Origin: Hyphomonas sediminis
GTDB lineage: Bacteria; Pseudomonadota; Alphaproteobacteria; Caulobacterales; Hyphomonadaceae
Reading direction: 5' to 3'
Assembly (NCBI RefSeq): GCF_019679475.1
Contig: NZ_JAIEZP010000001.1
Coordinates: 1,302,001 to 1,366,000 of the forward strand
Length of the DNA stretch: 64,000 nt
Below are positions 34,820-43,471 of this stretch, one piece after another. The notes beneath the pieces were generated by a model. The model ran no database searches, was not told where the DNA came from, and was given only the letters and a program-made list of their open reading frames with translations. Positions within the stretch are counted from its first letter, which is position 1. Each line of letters starts with the position of its first letter. The translations under genes and the position numbers were made by a program.

Positions 34820-36685
34820 TCAGGGTTGGGCAGGCGGGGGCGTGTGCGTCACTGTCAGGCCGATCAGCTTGAACACCTCCGACGGGTCGGTTGCCGTCAT
34901 GCCGCCATTGTCCAGCGCCTCGATGCTTGCCGCCGACACCGGCTGGCTGGGCGCAACGGTCACGGCAATCGTGCCGCCTTGGTTGATGAAGTCCACCATG
35001 CGCATCATCCAGTCGCGCGCTTCGGGCAGCTCCTTGGCAAGTTCGCCGCTGCCCACCGTCAGGGCTCCGGCTGCAAACGCGCGCACCGATTCCGGCGTGC
35101 CGTCGGCAAAGCCTGCCAGCATCGGCTCGCTTGCGGCGCCGATCTTGGCGCCTTCGATCACGAGGTTGGAAATCGTGTTCAGGCCGCCGGCGTCCGTCAG
35201 GCTCCAATGGGCGCCGATCAGGGCAAATTCCTTTTCCATCACCGCGTCCAGCGCGGCCTCATCCAGCGTGCGCCCGTCTTCGCCAAAGGTCGGCACCAGC
35301 TCGGCGAAAGAGGGCAGGTCCATCTCGACCTTCCAGTCCTCATTGAACAGGCCCGGCGTCTGGGCGTTGCCATTGGCCAGCATGTGTCCGGTCTCGCGGT
35401 TCCAGCCGAAGCTGAACACGCCGTCGGAGGAAATCCGGGCAAGGCCCGCCCGTTCCAGAACGCCGATCATTTCAGCCGGCGTCGGCCCATCAATCGGCTC
35501 GTCCGACAGGGCCACCAGCTTGTCCGCGACAGACAGGATCGAGGCTAGGTCGAGCTGGAAACCTTCATAGGACATGTCGATCTTTTCCGGGAAGAACCAG
35601 CTGAACTGGTCCGCCGAAAAATCCGCCTTGCTCAGTGCAAGGAAGGGTTTTCCGTCCAGGTCGAATGTCAGGTCCTTCAGCGTGTAGCGGCCAAGGCTCC
35701 AGCCTTCCAGCTCCGTAATCGGCGGCATCTCGCCCCGCTCGCCCCATTCCAGCAGCGGCGCCAGCTTCAGTCCCGTCCAGCTGGTATAAGCGCTCTTGCC
35801 GCTCATCCGCATGCCGGGAAACTTCGCGCCCAATTCCGGGTCCGGGCTCTCCATCGTCATGTCGAACACTGCGCCGGTCTGGATCATCGCGCCGATATTG
35901 CCCCGGTCATACCCCTGGTACAGCTGGCGCTCATACCCGCTCGTCATCGTCGAGCCGATCACGTCACTGTTCGTAACCTGATCAATTTTGGCATCGACCA
36001 GCAAGAGGTCGCCGAGCGAGAAGCTGCGCATGATCGCCGAGAGGGTGCCGATGGCCTTCTGGTCTTCACTGGCGCCTTCTGCCGGGCTGTAGAGCCAGGG
36101 GTGCAGCGTCAGCCCGTTCAGCACCAGCCGGCCTGTGGTCAGCTTCACGCTCTGTTCGGTCATCTCGCCCGGCCCCAGGTCTCCGGCCGCATTCGGCAGT
36201 GCCTTGATCGCGGCGCTGGTATCCTCCACGGAGAATGCCAGCCCGCCAAATTCGATCCGGTCAAACACGCGCAGCGTCTGGTCCATGGCCCGCCCCTCAA
36301 GGCGCGCTTCCAGCGTTTCAAGATCGAAATTCCAGAGCAGCACTTCGTCCGCCGTCAGTGTGATGCCGTCTGCCGCGTCGGCTGCCGGAACGAAGCTGAC
36401 AGTCTCCAGCTTGTAGGCGCCCGTTGCCGCGTCCGGTCCTGCCGAGGCATAGGTCAGCTCGCCCATCTCGCTCAGGAAACCGGTCAGCTGCTGGACATCG
36501 AAATCCGCCACGGCCCCCGGCGCCGGGCGCGCCAGTGCCTGCGCGAACAGGGTTTCGGCGTCCGTCCCCGTTTCCGTAATGCCGGCCCCCGGCGGCGTGC
36601 CTTGTCCGCAGGCGCTCACGCCCGTTACCAGAACCAGCGCCGCAGCCGCGCCCCCGAAAGCAGAATACCAGGCCATGTCGTTCAC
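34820..36685 (-). CDS. Large lipoprotein of unknown function
   Basis: 621 aa. N-terminal signal with lipobox VSAC (Cys26), then a long soluble, acidic, beta/alpha-rich protein without a recognised motif. It contains several similar stretches of ALxG-type segments (such as LTADEVLLWNFDLETLEARL and ALSKADFSADQFSWFF) that suggest an elongated repeat-built structure, possibly akin to DUF945/AsmA-like periplasmic proteins; this is inference. It precedes, on the same strand, no close partner; the upstream gene starts 71 bp away. Confidence 0.75.
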   Translation of the reverse strand: MNDMAWYSAFGGAAAALVLVTGVSACGQGTPPGAGITETGTDAETLFAQALARPAPGAVADFDVQQLTGFLSEMGELTYASAGPDAATGAYKLETVSFVPAADAADGITLTADEVLLWNFDLETLEARLEGRAMDQTLRVFDRIEFGGLAFSVEDTSAAIKALPNAAGDLGPGEMTEQSVKLTTGRLVLNGLTLHPWLYSPAEGASEDQKAIGTLSAIMRSFSLGDLLLVDAKIDQVTNSDVIGSTMTSGYERQLYQGYDRGNIGAMIQTGAVFDMTMESPDPELGAKFPGMRMSGKSAYTSWTGLKLAPLLEWGERGEMPPITELEGWSLGRYTLKDLTFDLDGKPFLALSKADFSADQFSWFFPEKIDMSYEGFQLDLASILSVADKLVALSDEPIDGPTPAEMIGVLERAGLARISSDGVFSFGWNRETGHMLANGNAQTPGLFNEDWKVEMDLPSFAELVPTFGEDGRTLDEAALDAVMEKEFALIGAHWSLTDAGGLNTISNLVIEGAKIGAASEPMLAGFADGTPESVRAFAAGALTVGSGELAKELPEARDWMMRMVDFINQGGTIAVTVAPSQPVSAASIEALDNGGMTATDPSEVFKLIGLTVTHTPPPAQP

Positions 36686-36756
36686 CCCGTTGTGTCACCG
36701 CTTACGGATCTGGCGGCAATGCGGGGTGGAGGCAAGATCAATCTCGCCTTTTCCGC

Positions 36757-37434
36757 TCAGGGCGCGCCAAAACCAGACGGCGTCACTTCCACCAGATTGG
36801 AAATCCGCCGCCGTTCGGACTGGCTGAAAGGCTGCATCATGGCCGAGCCCGCCAGGTCCAGCGCAAAGGTGTCGATATGCGTGCGCCCGTCGGGGGCCGC
36901 CTTGCAGGTCACCTTCATGTTGAAAGTGTTCACCTTCGCCACCGCCACCGGCTTGAATGCCTTGGGCGCGGAAAGTTCATAGGTCAGCATATAGCCGGTC
37001 GCCTTGTCGAAAGTCGCCGTGCCGGTCAGGTGCTTGACCACGTCTTTCATGTCGTCGTCCTCGCCGGGCAGGGGCTTGAAGCTGTAGGTCGCCGTCTTCG
37101 CCGTTTCCGAGGCGCGCTTTGCCGTCGCCGGAATGTTTTCCATCAGATTGCTGCACCAGATGTCACCCTTGGTTTCGGCCTTCAGCTTCTCGGCCCGCTT
37201 GGCGGCCTCCTTGTCCAGCGCCGAAGCATCCGGCGTCATCGACACCACACGGCTATTCTCCGGCCGCGCCTGGTCCACCTTCAGCACGAAGTTCTGGCTG
37301 CCATCCTCCACCGCCAGGTCAAACCGGTAGGCCGGGCCGTCCTTGGACATCTGGCGCGCTTTCTCCAGCAGCGTATCGGCAGAGGCCGGCAGGCAGAGCG
37401 CCGCAAGTCCGGCAAGCAACAGGGCAGGGCGCAT
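36757..37434 (-). CDS. Secreted protein of unknown function
   Basis: 225 aa from ATG 37434 (AAGGAA ribosome site; an upstream in-frame codon at 37467 is poorer). Signal peptide LLLAGLAALCLPASA. The mature domain has two Cys (in DIWCSN and VTCKA) that could form a disulfide, and a strand-rich pattern (TATFDKATGYMLTYEL). No family recognised. Same strand as the large lipoprotein, 71 bp apart, possibly one operon. Confidence 0.75.
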   Translation of the reverse strand: MRPALLLAGLAALCLPASADTLLEKARQMSKDGPAYRFDLAVEDGSQNFVLKVDQARPENSRVVSMTPDASALDKEAAKRAEKLKAETKGDIWCSNLMENIPATAKRASETAKTATYSFKPLPGEDDDMKDVVKHLTGTATFDKATGYMLTYELSAPKAFKPVAVAKVNTFNMKVTCKAAPDGRTHIDTFALDLAGSAMMQPFSQSERRRISNLVEVTPSGFGAP

Positions 37435-37533
37435 GATCGGTTCCTTAGGGTTGAACAGCGTCTGCAAATTCTTCTGTCTTTGCGAAAATTGGAAGAGCCA
37501 GAATTCACGCCTTGCCCTAGTTTAATCTTCGCC

Positions 37534-40383
37534 ATGGCCGATAGCGCTCCTCCCCAGTTCCGCCTGCCGCCCGCCTTCGAGGCGTGGTTTGCCGCGCGCG
37601 GCTGGTCGCCCCGGCCCCACCAGCTCGCCCTCGCGCAGGCCTCGCTTGCCGGCGAAAGCGCGCTCCTCATCGCGCCCACCGGCGGGGGCAAGACCATGGC
37701 CGGCTTCCTCGGCAGCCTGATCGAACTCAGCGAAACTTCTTTTCCTCCCCCGCCTGCGGGGGAGGTGCCCCAGAGGGGCGGAGGGGGAAGGCCCAGCAGT
37801 GCCGGTTCCCAATCTGCCCCCCTCCCAAGCAAGGCGCAGGCGCAGCCGCCCCTCGCCGCAGGCGAGGGAGCAGCGGCGAGCAATCTGAACAAACGCCCTT
37901 CCCTCCACACGCTCTATATCTCGCCGCTCAAGGCCCTCGCCGCAGACGTGCAGCGCAATGTGATGACGCCGGTCACCGAGATGGGCCTCCCCCTCCGCAT
38001 CGAAACGCGCACCGGCGACACCGCCACCCATGTCCGCCAGCGCCAGCGTAAAAACCCGCCCGACATCCTGCTCACCACGCCTGAACAGCTCGCCCTGCTG
38101 ATCGCCTCCGATCACGCCGCCAGCTTCTTTGCGGACCTGCGCTGCGTCATCATTGACGAGATCCACGCCATCGCCCCGTCCAAGCGCGGAGACCTGCTCG
38201 CCCTCGGCCTCGCCACGCTCGCCGAATGGTCTCCCGCCTGCCGCTTCCTCGGCCTCTCCGCCACCGTCCGCGACCCCGCCCAGCTCGCAGACTGGCTGAA
38301 CGTCCGCCGCCCCGCCACGAACAATAAAAAAACCCCCGTCCGCATCATATCCACCCCCTCCACCATCGCCCCCGACATCTCCATCCTCGTCTCGCGCGAG
38401 CATATTCCGTGGTCGGGCCATTCGGGCCGGTTCGCGGTTGGCGAGGTCTACGAAGCCATCCGCGACGCGACGATGACGCTCGTCTTCGTCAACACGCGCA
38501 GCCAGGCCGAGCTTCTCTTCCAGGAGCTGTGGGCGGCGAATGAAGATGGCCTCCCCATCGCCCTCCATCACGGCTCGCTCGCCCGCGAGCAGCGCGAGCG
38601 TGTCGAAGCCGCCATGGCCGCGGGCCAGCTCAAAGCCGTCGTCTGCACCTCCACCCTCGATCTCGGCATCGACTGGGGCGAGGTCGATCTCGTCATCCAG
38701 ATGGGCGCCCCCAAAGGCGCCGCCCGCCTCATCCAGCGCATCGGCCGCTCCAACCACCGTATGGATGAAGCCTCCAAAGCCCTCCTTGTGCCTACAAACC
38801 GGTTTGAAGTCCTCGAATGCCGCGCCGCCGAGGCCGCCGTGGAAGCGGGCGAGATTGATGGCGACGGCCCGCGCTCCGGCGCGCTCGACATTCTCGCCCA
38901 GCATGTCATGGGCCGCGCCTGCGGGGAGGGGTTCCAGCTCGCCGCCCTGCATGAGGAAATCCGCCGCGCCCAGCCCTATCGCGATCTCGACTGGGAAACC
39001 TTCGAACGCATCGTCGATTTCGTCGCCACCGGCGGCTACGCGCTCAAGACCTATGACCGGTTCCACCGCATCGTGCGCCGCGCCGATGGCCTCTGGGTCG
39101 CCCGCACCCCGCGCGACAAACAGGCCCACCGCATGAATGTCGGCGCCATCGTCGAAGCCCCCATGCTGAACATCCGCCTCGCCAGTTTTGCTGGTCGAGG
39201 CGCGGTGCAACCTTCTTCTCCCCCGCCTGCGGGGGAGGTGCCCCGCAGGGGCGGAGGGGGAAAGCCTGGCAGCGCAGCTTCCCAGTATGCCACCCCCACA
39301 AGCAAAGCGCAGGCGCAGGCGCGCTCCGCCGCAGGCGGAGCAACAGCGCCGAGCAACACAAGCAAAGCGCAGGCGCAGCGGCCCCGAGCCGCAGGCGAGG
39401 GAGCTGCCGCGAGCAAAACTACAATAAGAGCCGGTCGCAAGCTCGGCGAAATGGAAGAATACTTCCTCAGCCTGCTGACATCCGGCGACACGTTCCTCTT
39501 CGGTGGCGAAATCCTCCGTCTCATCGCTGTGGATGGCATGGACGCCCTCTGTACGCGCGCCCAGTCCGACAGCCCGGCCATCCCCACCTATAATGGCGGC
39601 AAGTTCCCGCTCTCCACCTTCCTGGCAGATCGCGTGCGCCACATGATCCACAATCCGGAGGAATGGAAACACCTGCCAGACCCTGTGCGCGAATGGTTCG
39701 AGATCCAGGAGATGCGCTCGGTCATTCCGCCGCCGGATCATCTGCTCGTGGAAACCTTCCCGCGCGCAGACCGGCATTATCTCGTTTCCTATCCCTTCGA
39801 GGGCCGGCTCGCGCATCAGACGCTCGGTATGCTGGTCACCCGGCGGCTGGAGCGGGCAGGGGCAAAGCCCGTCGGCTTCGTCGCCAGCGAATACGCCATG
39901 GCCGTCTGGGGCATGGAGGATATGCGCGGGCTGGACATGGACGCCATCTTCCATCCGGACATGCTGGGCGATGACCTCGAAGAATGGCTCGATGAAAGCG
40001 CCCTGATGAAGCGCACCTTCGGCCACTGCGCCCAGATTTCCGGCCTCATCCACAGAAACCTTCCGGGATCGGAGAAAAACTCCCGTCAGGTCACCTTTTC
40101 AACCGATCTCATCTTCGATGTCCTGCGCAGTCATGAGCCCGACCATATCCTCCTGCAGGCCACCCGCGCCGACGCCGCCACTGGCCTCCTCGATGTGCGC
40201 CGCCTGTCGGACATGCTCGCCCGCATCCACGGCCATATCGTGCATCAACGGCTGGACCGGATCAGCCCCTTCGCCGTGCCCGTGATGCTGGAGGTTGGCC
40301 GCGAGCCTGTCTTCGGCGCCTCCGCCATGGAAGCCATCCTCCGCGAAGCTGAAGCTGACCTCATCCGGGATGCGATGGGCTAG
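37534..40383 (+). CDS. Ligase-associated DEXH-box helicase (Lhr-type) with two in-frame repeat insertions
   Basis: 949 aa from ATG 37534. Superfamily 2 helicase: motif I APTGGGKT (Lys54), YISPLKALAAD, DEIH at 208-211, SATVRDP, TRSQAELLF, DLGIDWGEVDLVIQMGAP and QRIGRSNHR, then the Lhr C-terminal module. Members of the ligase-associated group are about 820-840 aa; this one is longer by two low-complexity inserts at about 69-116 and 561-629, both of repeat origin (37744-37882, 39217-39419). All helicase motifs remain intact, so activity is plausible. Proposed role: DNA repair with PdeM (42637), ATP-dependent ligase and an exonuclease; the last two are not here. The TAG stop lies at the edge of a degenerate repeat. 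Confidence 0.92.
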   Translation: MADSAPPQFRLPPAFEAWFAARGWSPRPHQLALAQASLAGESALLIAPTGGGKTMAGFLGSLIELSETSFPPPPAGEVPQRGGGGRPSSAGSQSAPLPSKAQAQPPLAAGEGAAASNLNKRPSLHTLYISPLKALAADVQRNVMTPVTEMGLPLRIETRTGDTATHVRQRQRKNPPDILLTTPEQLALLIASDHAASFFADLRCVIIDEIHAIAPSKRGDLLALGLATLAEWSPACRFLGLSATVRDPAQLADWLNVRRPATNNKKTPVRIISTPSTIAPDISILVSREHIPWSGHSGRFAVGEVYEAIRDATMTLVFVNTRSQAELLFQELWAANEDGLPIALHHGSLAREQRERVEAAMAAGQLKAVVCTSTLDLGIDWGEVDLVIQMGAPKGAARLIQRIGRSNHRMDEASKALLVPTNRFEVLECRAAEAAVEAGEIDGDGPRSGALDILAQHVMGRACGEGFQLAALHEEIRRAQPYRDLDWETFERIVDFVATGGYALKTYDRFHRIVRRADGLWVARTPRDKQAHRMNVGAIVEAPMLNIRLASFAGRGAVQPSSPPPAGEVPRRGGGGKPGSAASQYATPTSKAQAQARSAAGGATAPSNTSKAQAQRPRAAGEGAAASKTTIRAGRKLGEMEEYFLSLLTSGDTFLFGGEILRLIAVDGMDALCTRAQSDSPAIPTYNGGKFPLSTFLADRVRHMIHNPEEWKHLPDPVREWFEIQEMRSVIPPPDHLLVETFPRADRHYLVSYPFEGRLAHQTLGMLVTRRLERAGAKPVGFVASEYAMAVWGMEDMRGLDMDAIFHPDMLGDDLEEWLDESALMKRTFGHCAQISGLIHRNLPGSEKNSRQVTFSTDLIFDVLRSHEPDHILLQATRADAATGLLDVRRLSDMLARIHGHIVHQRLDRISPFAVPVMLEVGREPVFGASAMEAILREAEADLIRDAMG
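37744..37882. repeat. Palindromic element inserted in helicase gene, copy 1
   Basis: Starts with the core CCTCCCCCGC / GCGGGGGAGG (37744-37765) plus TGCCCCAGAGGGGCGGAGGGGG (to 37787), then a tail with AAGCAAGGCGCAGGCGCAG and GCCGCAGGCGAGGGAGC. Translated in frame as PPPPAGEVPQRGGGG ... SKAQAQ ... AAGEGAAAS between helicase motifs I and Ia. Confidence 0.85.
39217..39419. repeat. Palindromic element inserted in helicase gene, copy 2 with 60-bp tandem tail
   Basis: Core at 39217-39260, as in copy 1 and in the same orientation and reading frame. The tail contains two 60-bp direct repeats (39300-39359 and 39360-39419), each starting AAGCAAAGCGCAGGCGCAG and each encoding 20 residues (SKAQAQ ... 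S/A.N/KT). Copy 1 has one such unit. Confidence 0.85.
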
Positions 40384-40407
40384 GGCAAATCCCGCTCAAT
40401 TGGGCGC
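40380..40407. repeat. Degenerate left end of the two-hairpin repeat, copy C
   Basis: CTAGGGCAAATCCCGCTCAATTGGG resembles the left end of copy B (CTAGAGCAAAATCCGCTCAAGTGGG). The initial CTAG contains the helicase TAG stop; TCA at 40396-40398 is the stop of the decayed gene on the other strand. Confidence 0.55.
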
Positions 40408-40958
40408 AGGTTTCAGCCATCCGCGATAATGTGCCACAAGGCCAATCATCGGCAGGCGGATGGAAACGTCAAACCGGCAGGCCCCATCCTTGTCCACGCT
40501 TTCATGCGTCTCACTCACCGGCAACAGGAAGCGCGGCAAGGGGATGCCCGCCACGCGCCCGCCGGTCACAGGAAAGGCCAGCCGCCCGTTTTCAAGGCTC
40601 AGCGGAATGGAAAACGCCATCGCGCCAAATCGCTCGCGCACCATGCCCGGCGGGTCGCCTGCCACCCGGCGCAGATGCGAGCGGAACCGGCGCGGCCCGA
40701 AAGCGCGCGTCCAGGTCTCGCCGTCGCTCGTCCGCCGCATCGTCACGGTCACCGGCACGTCGCGCCCTGCGCGGCCAGGTCGGCTGCGCCTGTGTCGAGC
40801 GCCCGCGGCGTTCCGCCCGCTTCCCGGCAGAAGGCTTCCGCCGCCGTCAGGCTTCGCCCGGCAACGATAACGTCCGTATACCCAGATTTGACCAGCGCCC
40901 GCGCCAGCTTGCCGCCAAATACGCCATATCCGCCAATGATGAGAATGCGGCTGTTCAA
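40396..40958 (-). pseudogene. Decayed saccharopine-dehydrogenase-like / DUF4166 protein
   Basis: Two fragments in different frames. 40958 to 40749 encodes an N-terminal Rossmann start (MNSRILIIGGYGVFGGKLARA, ending LAAQGATCR). The frame ending at 40396 encodes a DUF4166-like C-terminus, beginning around RDVPVTVTMRRTSDGETWTR and ending LKPAPN. The intact family has a full Rossmann and middle domain between these parts, so a large internal deletion plus frame change has occurred near 40750. Not expected to be functional. Confidence 0.75.
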
Positions 40959-41144
40959 TCGGTTTCCCCTGTCTGGCAGGAAGTGTCAGATAAACCTCCC
41001 GGCTTGAACATGCGTCACTTTCTCGTGCCGCCTGTGCGGGCTTGTCCATCAGGCGGTCGGAATAATACCCAATCAAAACAGTTCGTTGAAACTATCTCGC
41101 ATCAACTTGTCCACGCCCCGCAGCGTGCCCCTATACTGCCCGGC

Positions 41145-41842
41145 ATGAGCGATCTTCCTCTGCCTCCGGATGATGAGATGGGCCCCGGTGCCCTGATGAG
41201 CCAAGACGTGCTGATGGGCCCAGACGTTTTGATGGGCATGGCGACCAGTCTGGTGCTCGGCCTCATCACGCTTGCCCGCGCCGCGCCGGCCTGCTCATCC
41301 TTCGCCGGTTTGTCGTGCCTGCCGAGGCCACCGTGCGCCGCGCAATCCTTGTCGTCGCGTCCACCCTGCCGCTGCCTGTTCACAGGCCGCGCGCCGAAGG
41401 ACAGGCACCGCCCCGAAATCCGCCGCCCACCTCGCTACAATCCGCCCGCCGGCCAGTCTTCTGCCTGACAGAGCCGGTAAGGCCCCCTCGCAAATCCAGC
41501 GGCCCCGCCACCGCCTTGCCGCGCATCACCATTCTGGACGACGCCGCCTTGCAGCCGCGCCCGCCAAAGAAAGATCCGGCAGCGGACGATCGCGCTCTCG
41601 CCGTCGCGCTTCAGCGCCGCCTCATCGCCCTTGAAGACGCCTACGCCGATCCCGTCCGCCAGGCCCGCCGTTATCTGCGCCGCCGCGTGCGGGAAGGGGC
41701 TGCCGCAACGCCCCGCGTCCCGCTCGCTTTCTTTCGCATTCCCGGCAGCGGTCCGCACATGCCCCCGCGCTTCCGCGAAGTCCTCTCGGCCCTCAACGGC
41801 ATGGCGATGGAAACCCTCCTGCCGCCGCCGGACTCCTCCTGA
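41145..41842 (+). CDS. Hypothetical protein, apparently frameshifted
   Basis: From ATG 41145 (MSDLPLPPDDEMGPGALMSQ, a Met/Asp/Gly-rich start, then a hydrophobic run LVLGLITLARAA) the sensible reading appears to pass near 41280 into another frame, continuing GLLILRRFVVPAEATVRRA and ending at 41842 with LQRRLIALEDAYADPVRQAR and FRIPGSGPHMPPRFREVLS. The shift occurs in a GCGCCGCGCCGG stretch, so a sequencing error, a real frameshift or chance are all possible. No family recognised. Confidence 0.35.
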
Positions 41843-41916
41843 AGTCTCGCCGCAATCTAAGCTGCTCTGACCGGAAGGCTCCCGCCTCGCCGGGCAAAGC
41901 TGCTGGCGCGCGGGCG

Positions 41917-42020
41917 CTAGAGCAAAATCCGCTCAAGTGGGCACCGGTTGAGCGGAAGAGTTTGCGACAAATCAAGAAGCTAGGGCAAGCGATCTGATCC
42001 CATCAGATCGCTTGCCCTAG
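41917..42020. repeat. Two-hairpin dispersed repeat, copy B
   Basis: 104 bp bounded by CTAG at both ends. Hairpin 1: TCCGCTCAA / TTGAGCGGA. Hairpin 2: a perfect 19-bp stem CTAGGGCAAGCGATCTGAT (41980-41998), loop CCC, and its complement (42002-42020). The final CTAG supplies the TAG stop of the lipoprotein gene on the minus strand (42017-42019). Confidence 0.9.
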
Positions 42021-42499
42021 AGCTGCGCGTCCACCAGCGCCTGCGCTTCGGGCAGGTGCGCCGCGCATTCTGCTGGCACGCCCAGGAAAGGCGCCTGATT
42101 GAAATAGATCCGGCGGCTCACCTGATACTGCATGTCCTTCATGATCTGCGCTTTCACGCTCTCGGTCGGCCCCAGCTTCAGCGCCTCCAGATAGTCGCCC
42201 ATCGCGCATTGCGGATATGCCATCGGCCAGTCGCCAATGAAGATGCCCCGCAGCGATCCGCGCCGGTAAAGCGCCTCGGCTTTTTGCGAAGGGGTAATGT
42301 CGCTGCGCGCGGCCAGTTCGGTCAGCGCCGCGTCGGCCTTCACCTCCGGCTTGTGATTGAAGTGCGCCGCCTGGAGCAGGGGGCGGAATTCTTCATAGGT
42401 CAGCGGGGTCACCGTCTCGGCGGGCGCGGCTGGTTCAGGCGCCGAAGCGCACGCGGCGGCGGTCAGGGCAAGGCTGGCAATGACAAGGGATCGGAGCAT
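42017..42499 (-). CDS. Small lipoprotein of unknown function
   Basis: 160 aa. Signal with lipobox TAAAC (Cys17), then a helical domain with TPR-like character (ALTELAARSDITPSQKAEALYRRGSLRG and CAMGDYLEALKLGP). Probably envelope-associated. Function unknown. Divergent from pdeM with a 137-bp gap. Stop codon provided by repeat copy B. Confidence 0.75.
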   Translation of the reverse strand: MLRSLVIASLALTAAACASAPEPAAPAETVTPLTYEEFRPLLQAAHFNHKPEVKADAALTELAARSDITPSQKAEALYRRGSLRGIFIGDWPMAYPQCAMGDYLEALKLGPTESVKAQIMKDMQYQVSRRIYFNQAPFLGVPAECAAHLPEAQALVDAQL

Positions 42500-42636
42500 G
42501 ACGCAAATGCCTCATTCGGTTTCTGAAAAGGATCGGAAAAGCATAGAAAAGCCCCGAAAAGACATAAAACCCCTGTTCCGGGGTAGGCTGCGGCGCCCCG
42601 TTGACCCGCGCCCCGCAACGCCGCAATCCTGCGCCC

Positions 42637-43374
42637 ATGACTACCGCCGCCAGCGCCCTGCCAAAACAGACGCTGCTCCACCTTGCCGGGGAGCTGCTGA
42701 CCCCGCTGCCCGAAGGCGCCCTCTGGTGGGCCGCGCGGCGCCTGCTTGTCGTGTCCGATCTGCACCTTGAAAAAGGCTCGAACTACGCCGCCTCCGGCCA
42801 GATGTTGCCCCCTTATGATACGGGCGCCACCCTCTCGCGCATCGAAGCGCTCTGCGCCGCCCTCGCGCCGGAAACCGTCCTCTCCCTCGGCGACAGCTTC
42901 CATGACCGCCAGTCCGAACACCGTCTTCCGCCCCCCTATGCCGACCGTATCCGCGCGCTGACCGGCGCGCATGACTGGGTGTGGATCGAAGGCAACCACG
43001 ATCCTGATCCCCCCGCCCATCTGGGGGGCAGGGCCGCCAGGGTGCTGCGGCTGCAAGGCCTTGTTTTCCGTCATGAACCTGAAGGCGAGGCAGGCGAAAT
43101 TGCAGGCCACCTCCATCCCGTCGCCAAGGTCGCCGGGCGGGGCCGCTCCGTCCGCAGGCGGTGCTTTGTCTCCGATGGCGCCCGCCTCGTCATGCCCGCC
43201 ATGGGCGCCTTCGCCGGCGGGCTCAACATCCTCGATCCTGCCTTCGGTCCCATCTTCCCGGAAGGCTGCATGGCCTTCGCCATCGGCGAGGGCCGCGTCT
43301 ATTCCCTGCCGCAGAAACATCTGATCCCGGATGTCCGCCCCGGCGGCGCCAGCGCCGGTGGCTGGCGGCTCTGA
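42637..43374 (+). CDS. pdeM: Ligase-associated DNA-damage-response endonuclease PdeM
   Basis: 245 aa calcineurin-like metallophosphoesterase. Metal-binding motifs in order: SDLHLEKGSNYA, GDSFHD, GNHD and GHLHP, plus a CFVSDGARLVMPAMGAF C-terminal segment typical of PdeM. ATG 42637 was chosen because homologues begin just before the AGELLTPLPEGALWW segment. In other genomes it clusters with the ligase-associated helicase, an ATP-dependent ligase and an exonuclease. Here the helicase is about 2.3 kb upstream with unrelated or decayed genes between. Confidence 0.9.
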   Translation: MTTAASALPKQTLLHLAGELLTPLPEGALWWAARRLLVVSDLHLEKGSNYAASGQMLPPYDTGATLSRIEALCAALAPETVLSLGDSFHDRQSEHRLPPPYADRIRALTGAHDWVWIEGNHDPDPPAHLGGRAARVLRLQGLVFRHEPEGEAGEIAGHLHPVAKVAGRGRSVRRRCFVSDGARLVMPAMGAFAGGLNILDPAFGPIFPEGCMAFAIGEGRVYSLPQKHLIPDVRPGGASAGGWRL

Positions 43375-43471
43375 GGCCGTGCGGGCACACGCCGCAGTTG
43401 CAAACTCGCGCGGCGCACTTTAGCGTCTCTTAAAGTACGGACGCCCGCAAATCGTCGCGCCCGCCAGCGAT

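Noticed and set aside
36877..37533. 219-residue N-terminal extension of the helicase
   Set aside because: It overlaps an exported-protein gene on the other strand, has a shadow-like composition, and the family starts at MADSAPPQFR.
39300..39419. Possible CRISPR array
   Set aside because: Direct tandem 60-bp repeats with no spacers, translated in the helicase frame, and no cas gene in the window.
37522..40053. Long open frame (843 codons) antisense to the helicase
   Set aside because: The sense strand encodes all helicase motifs; the antisense frame shows none.
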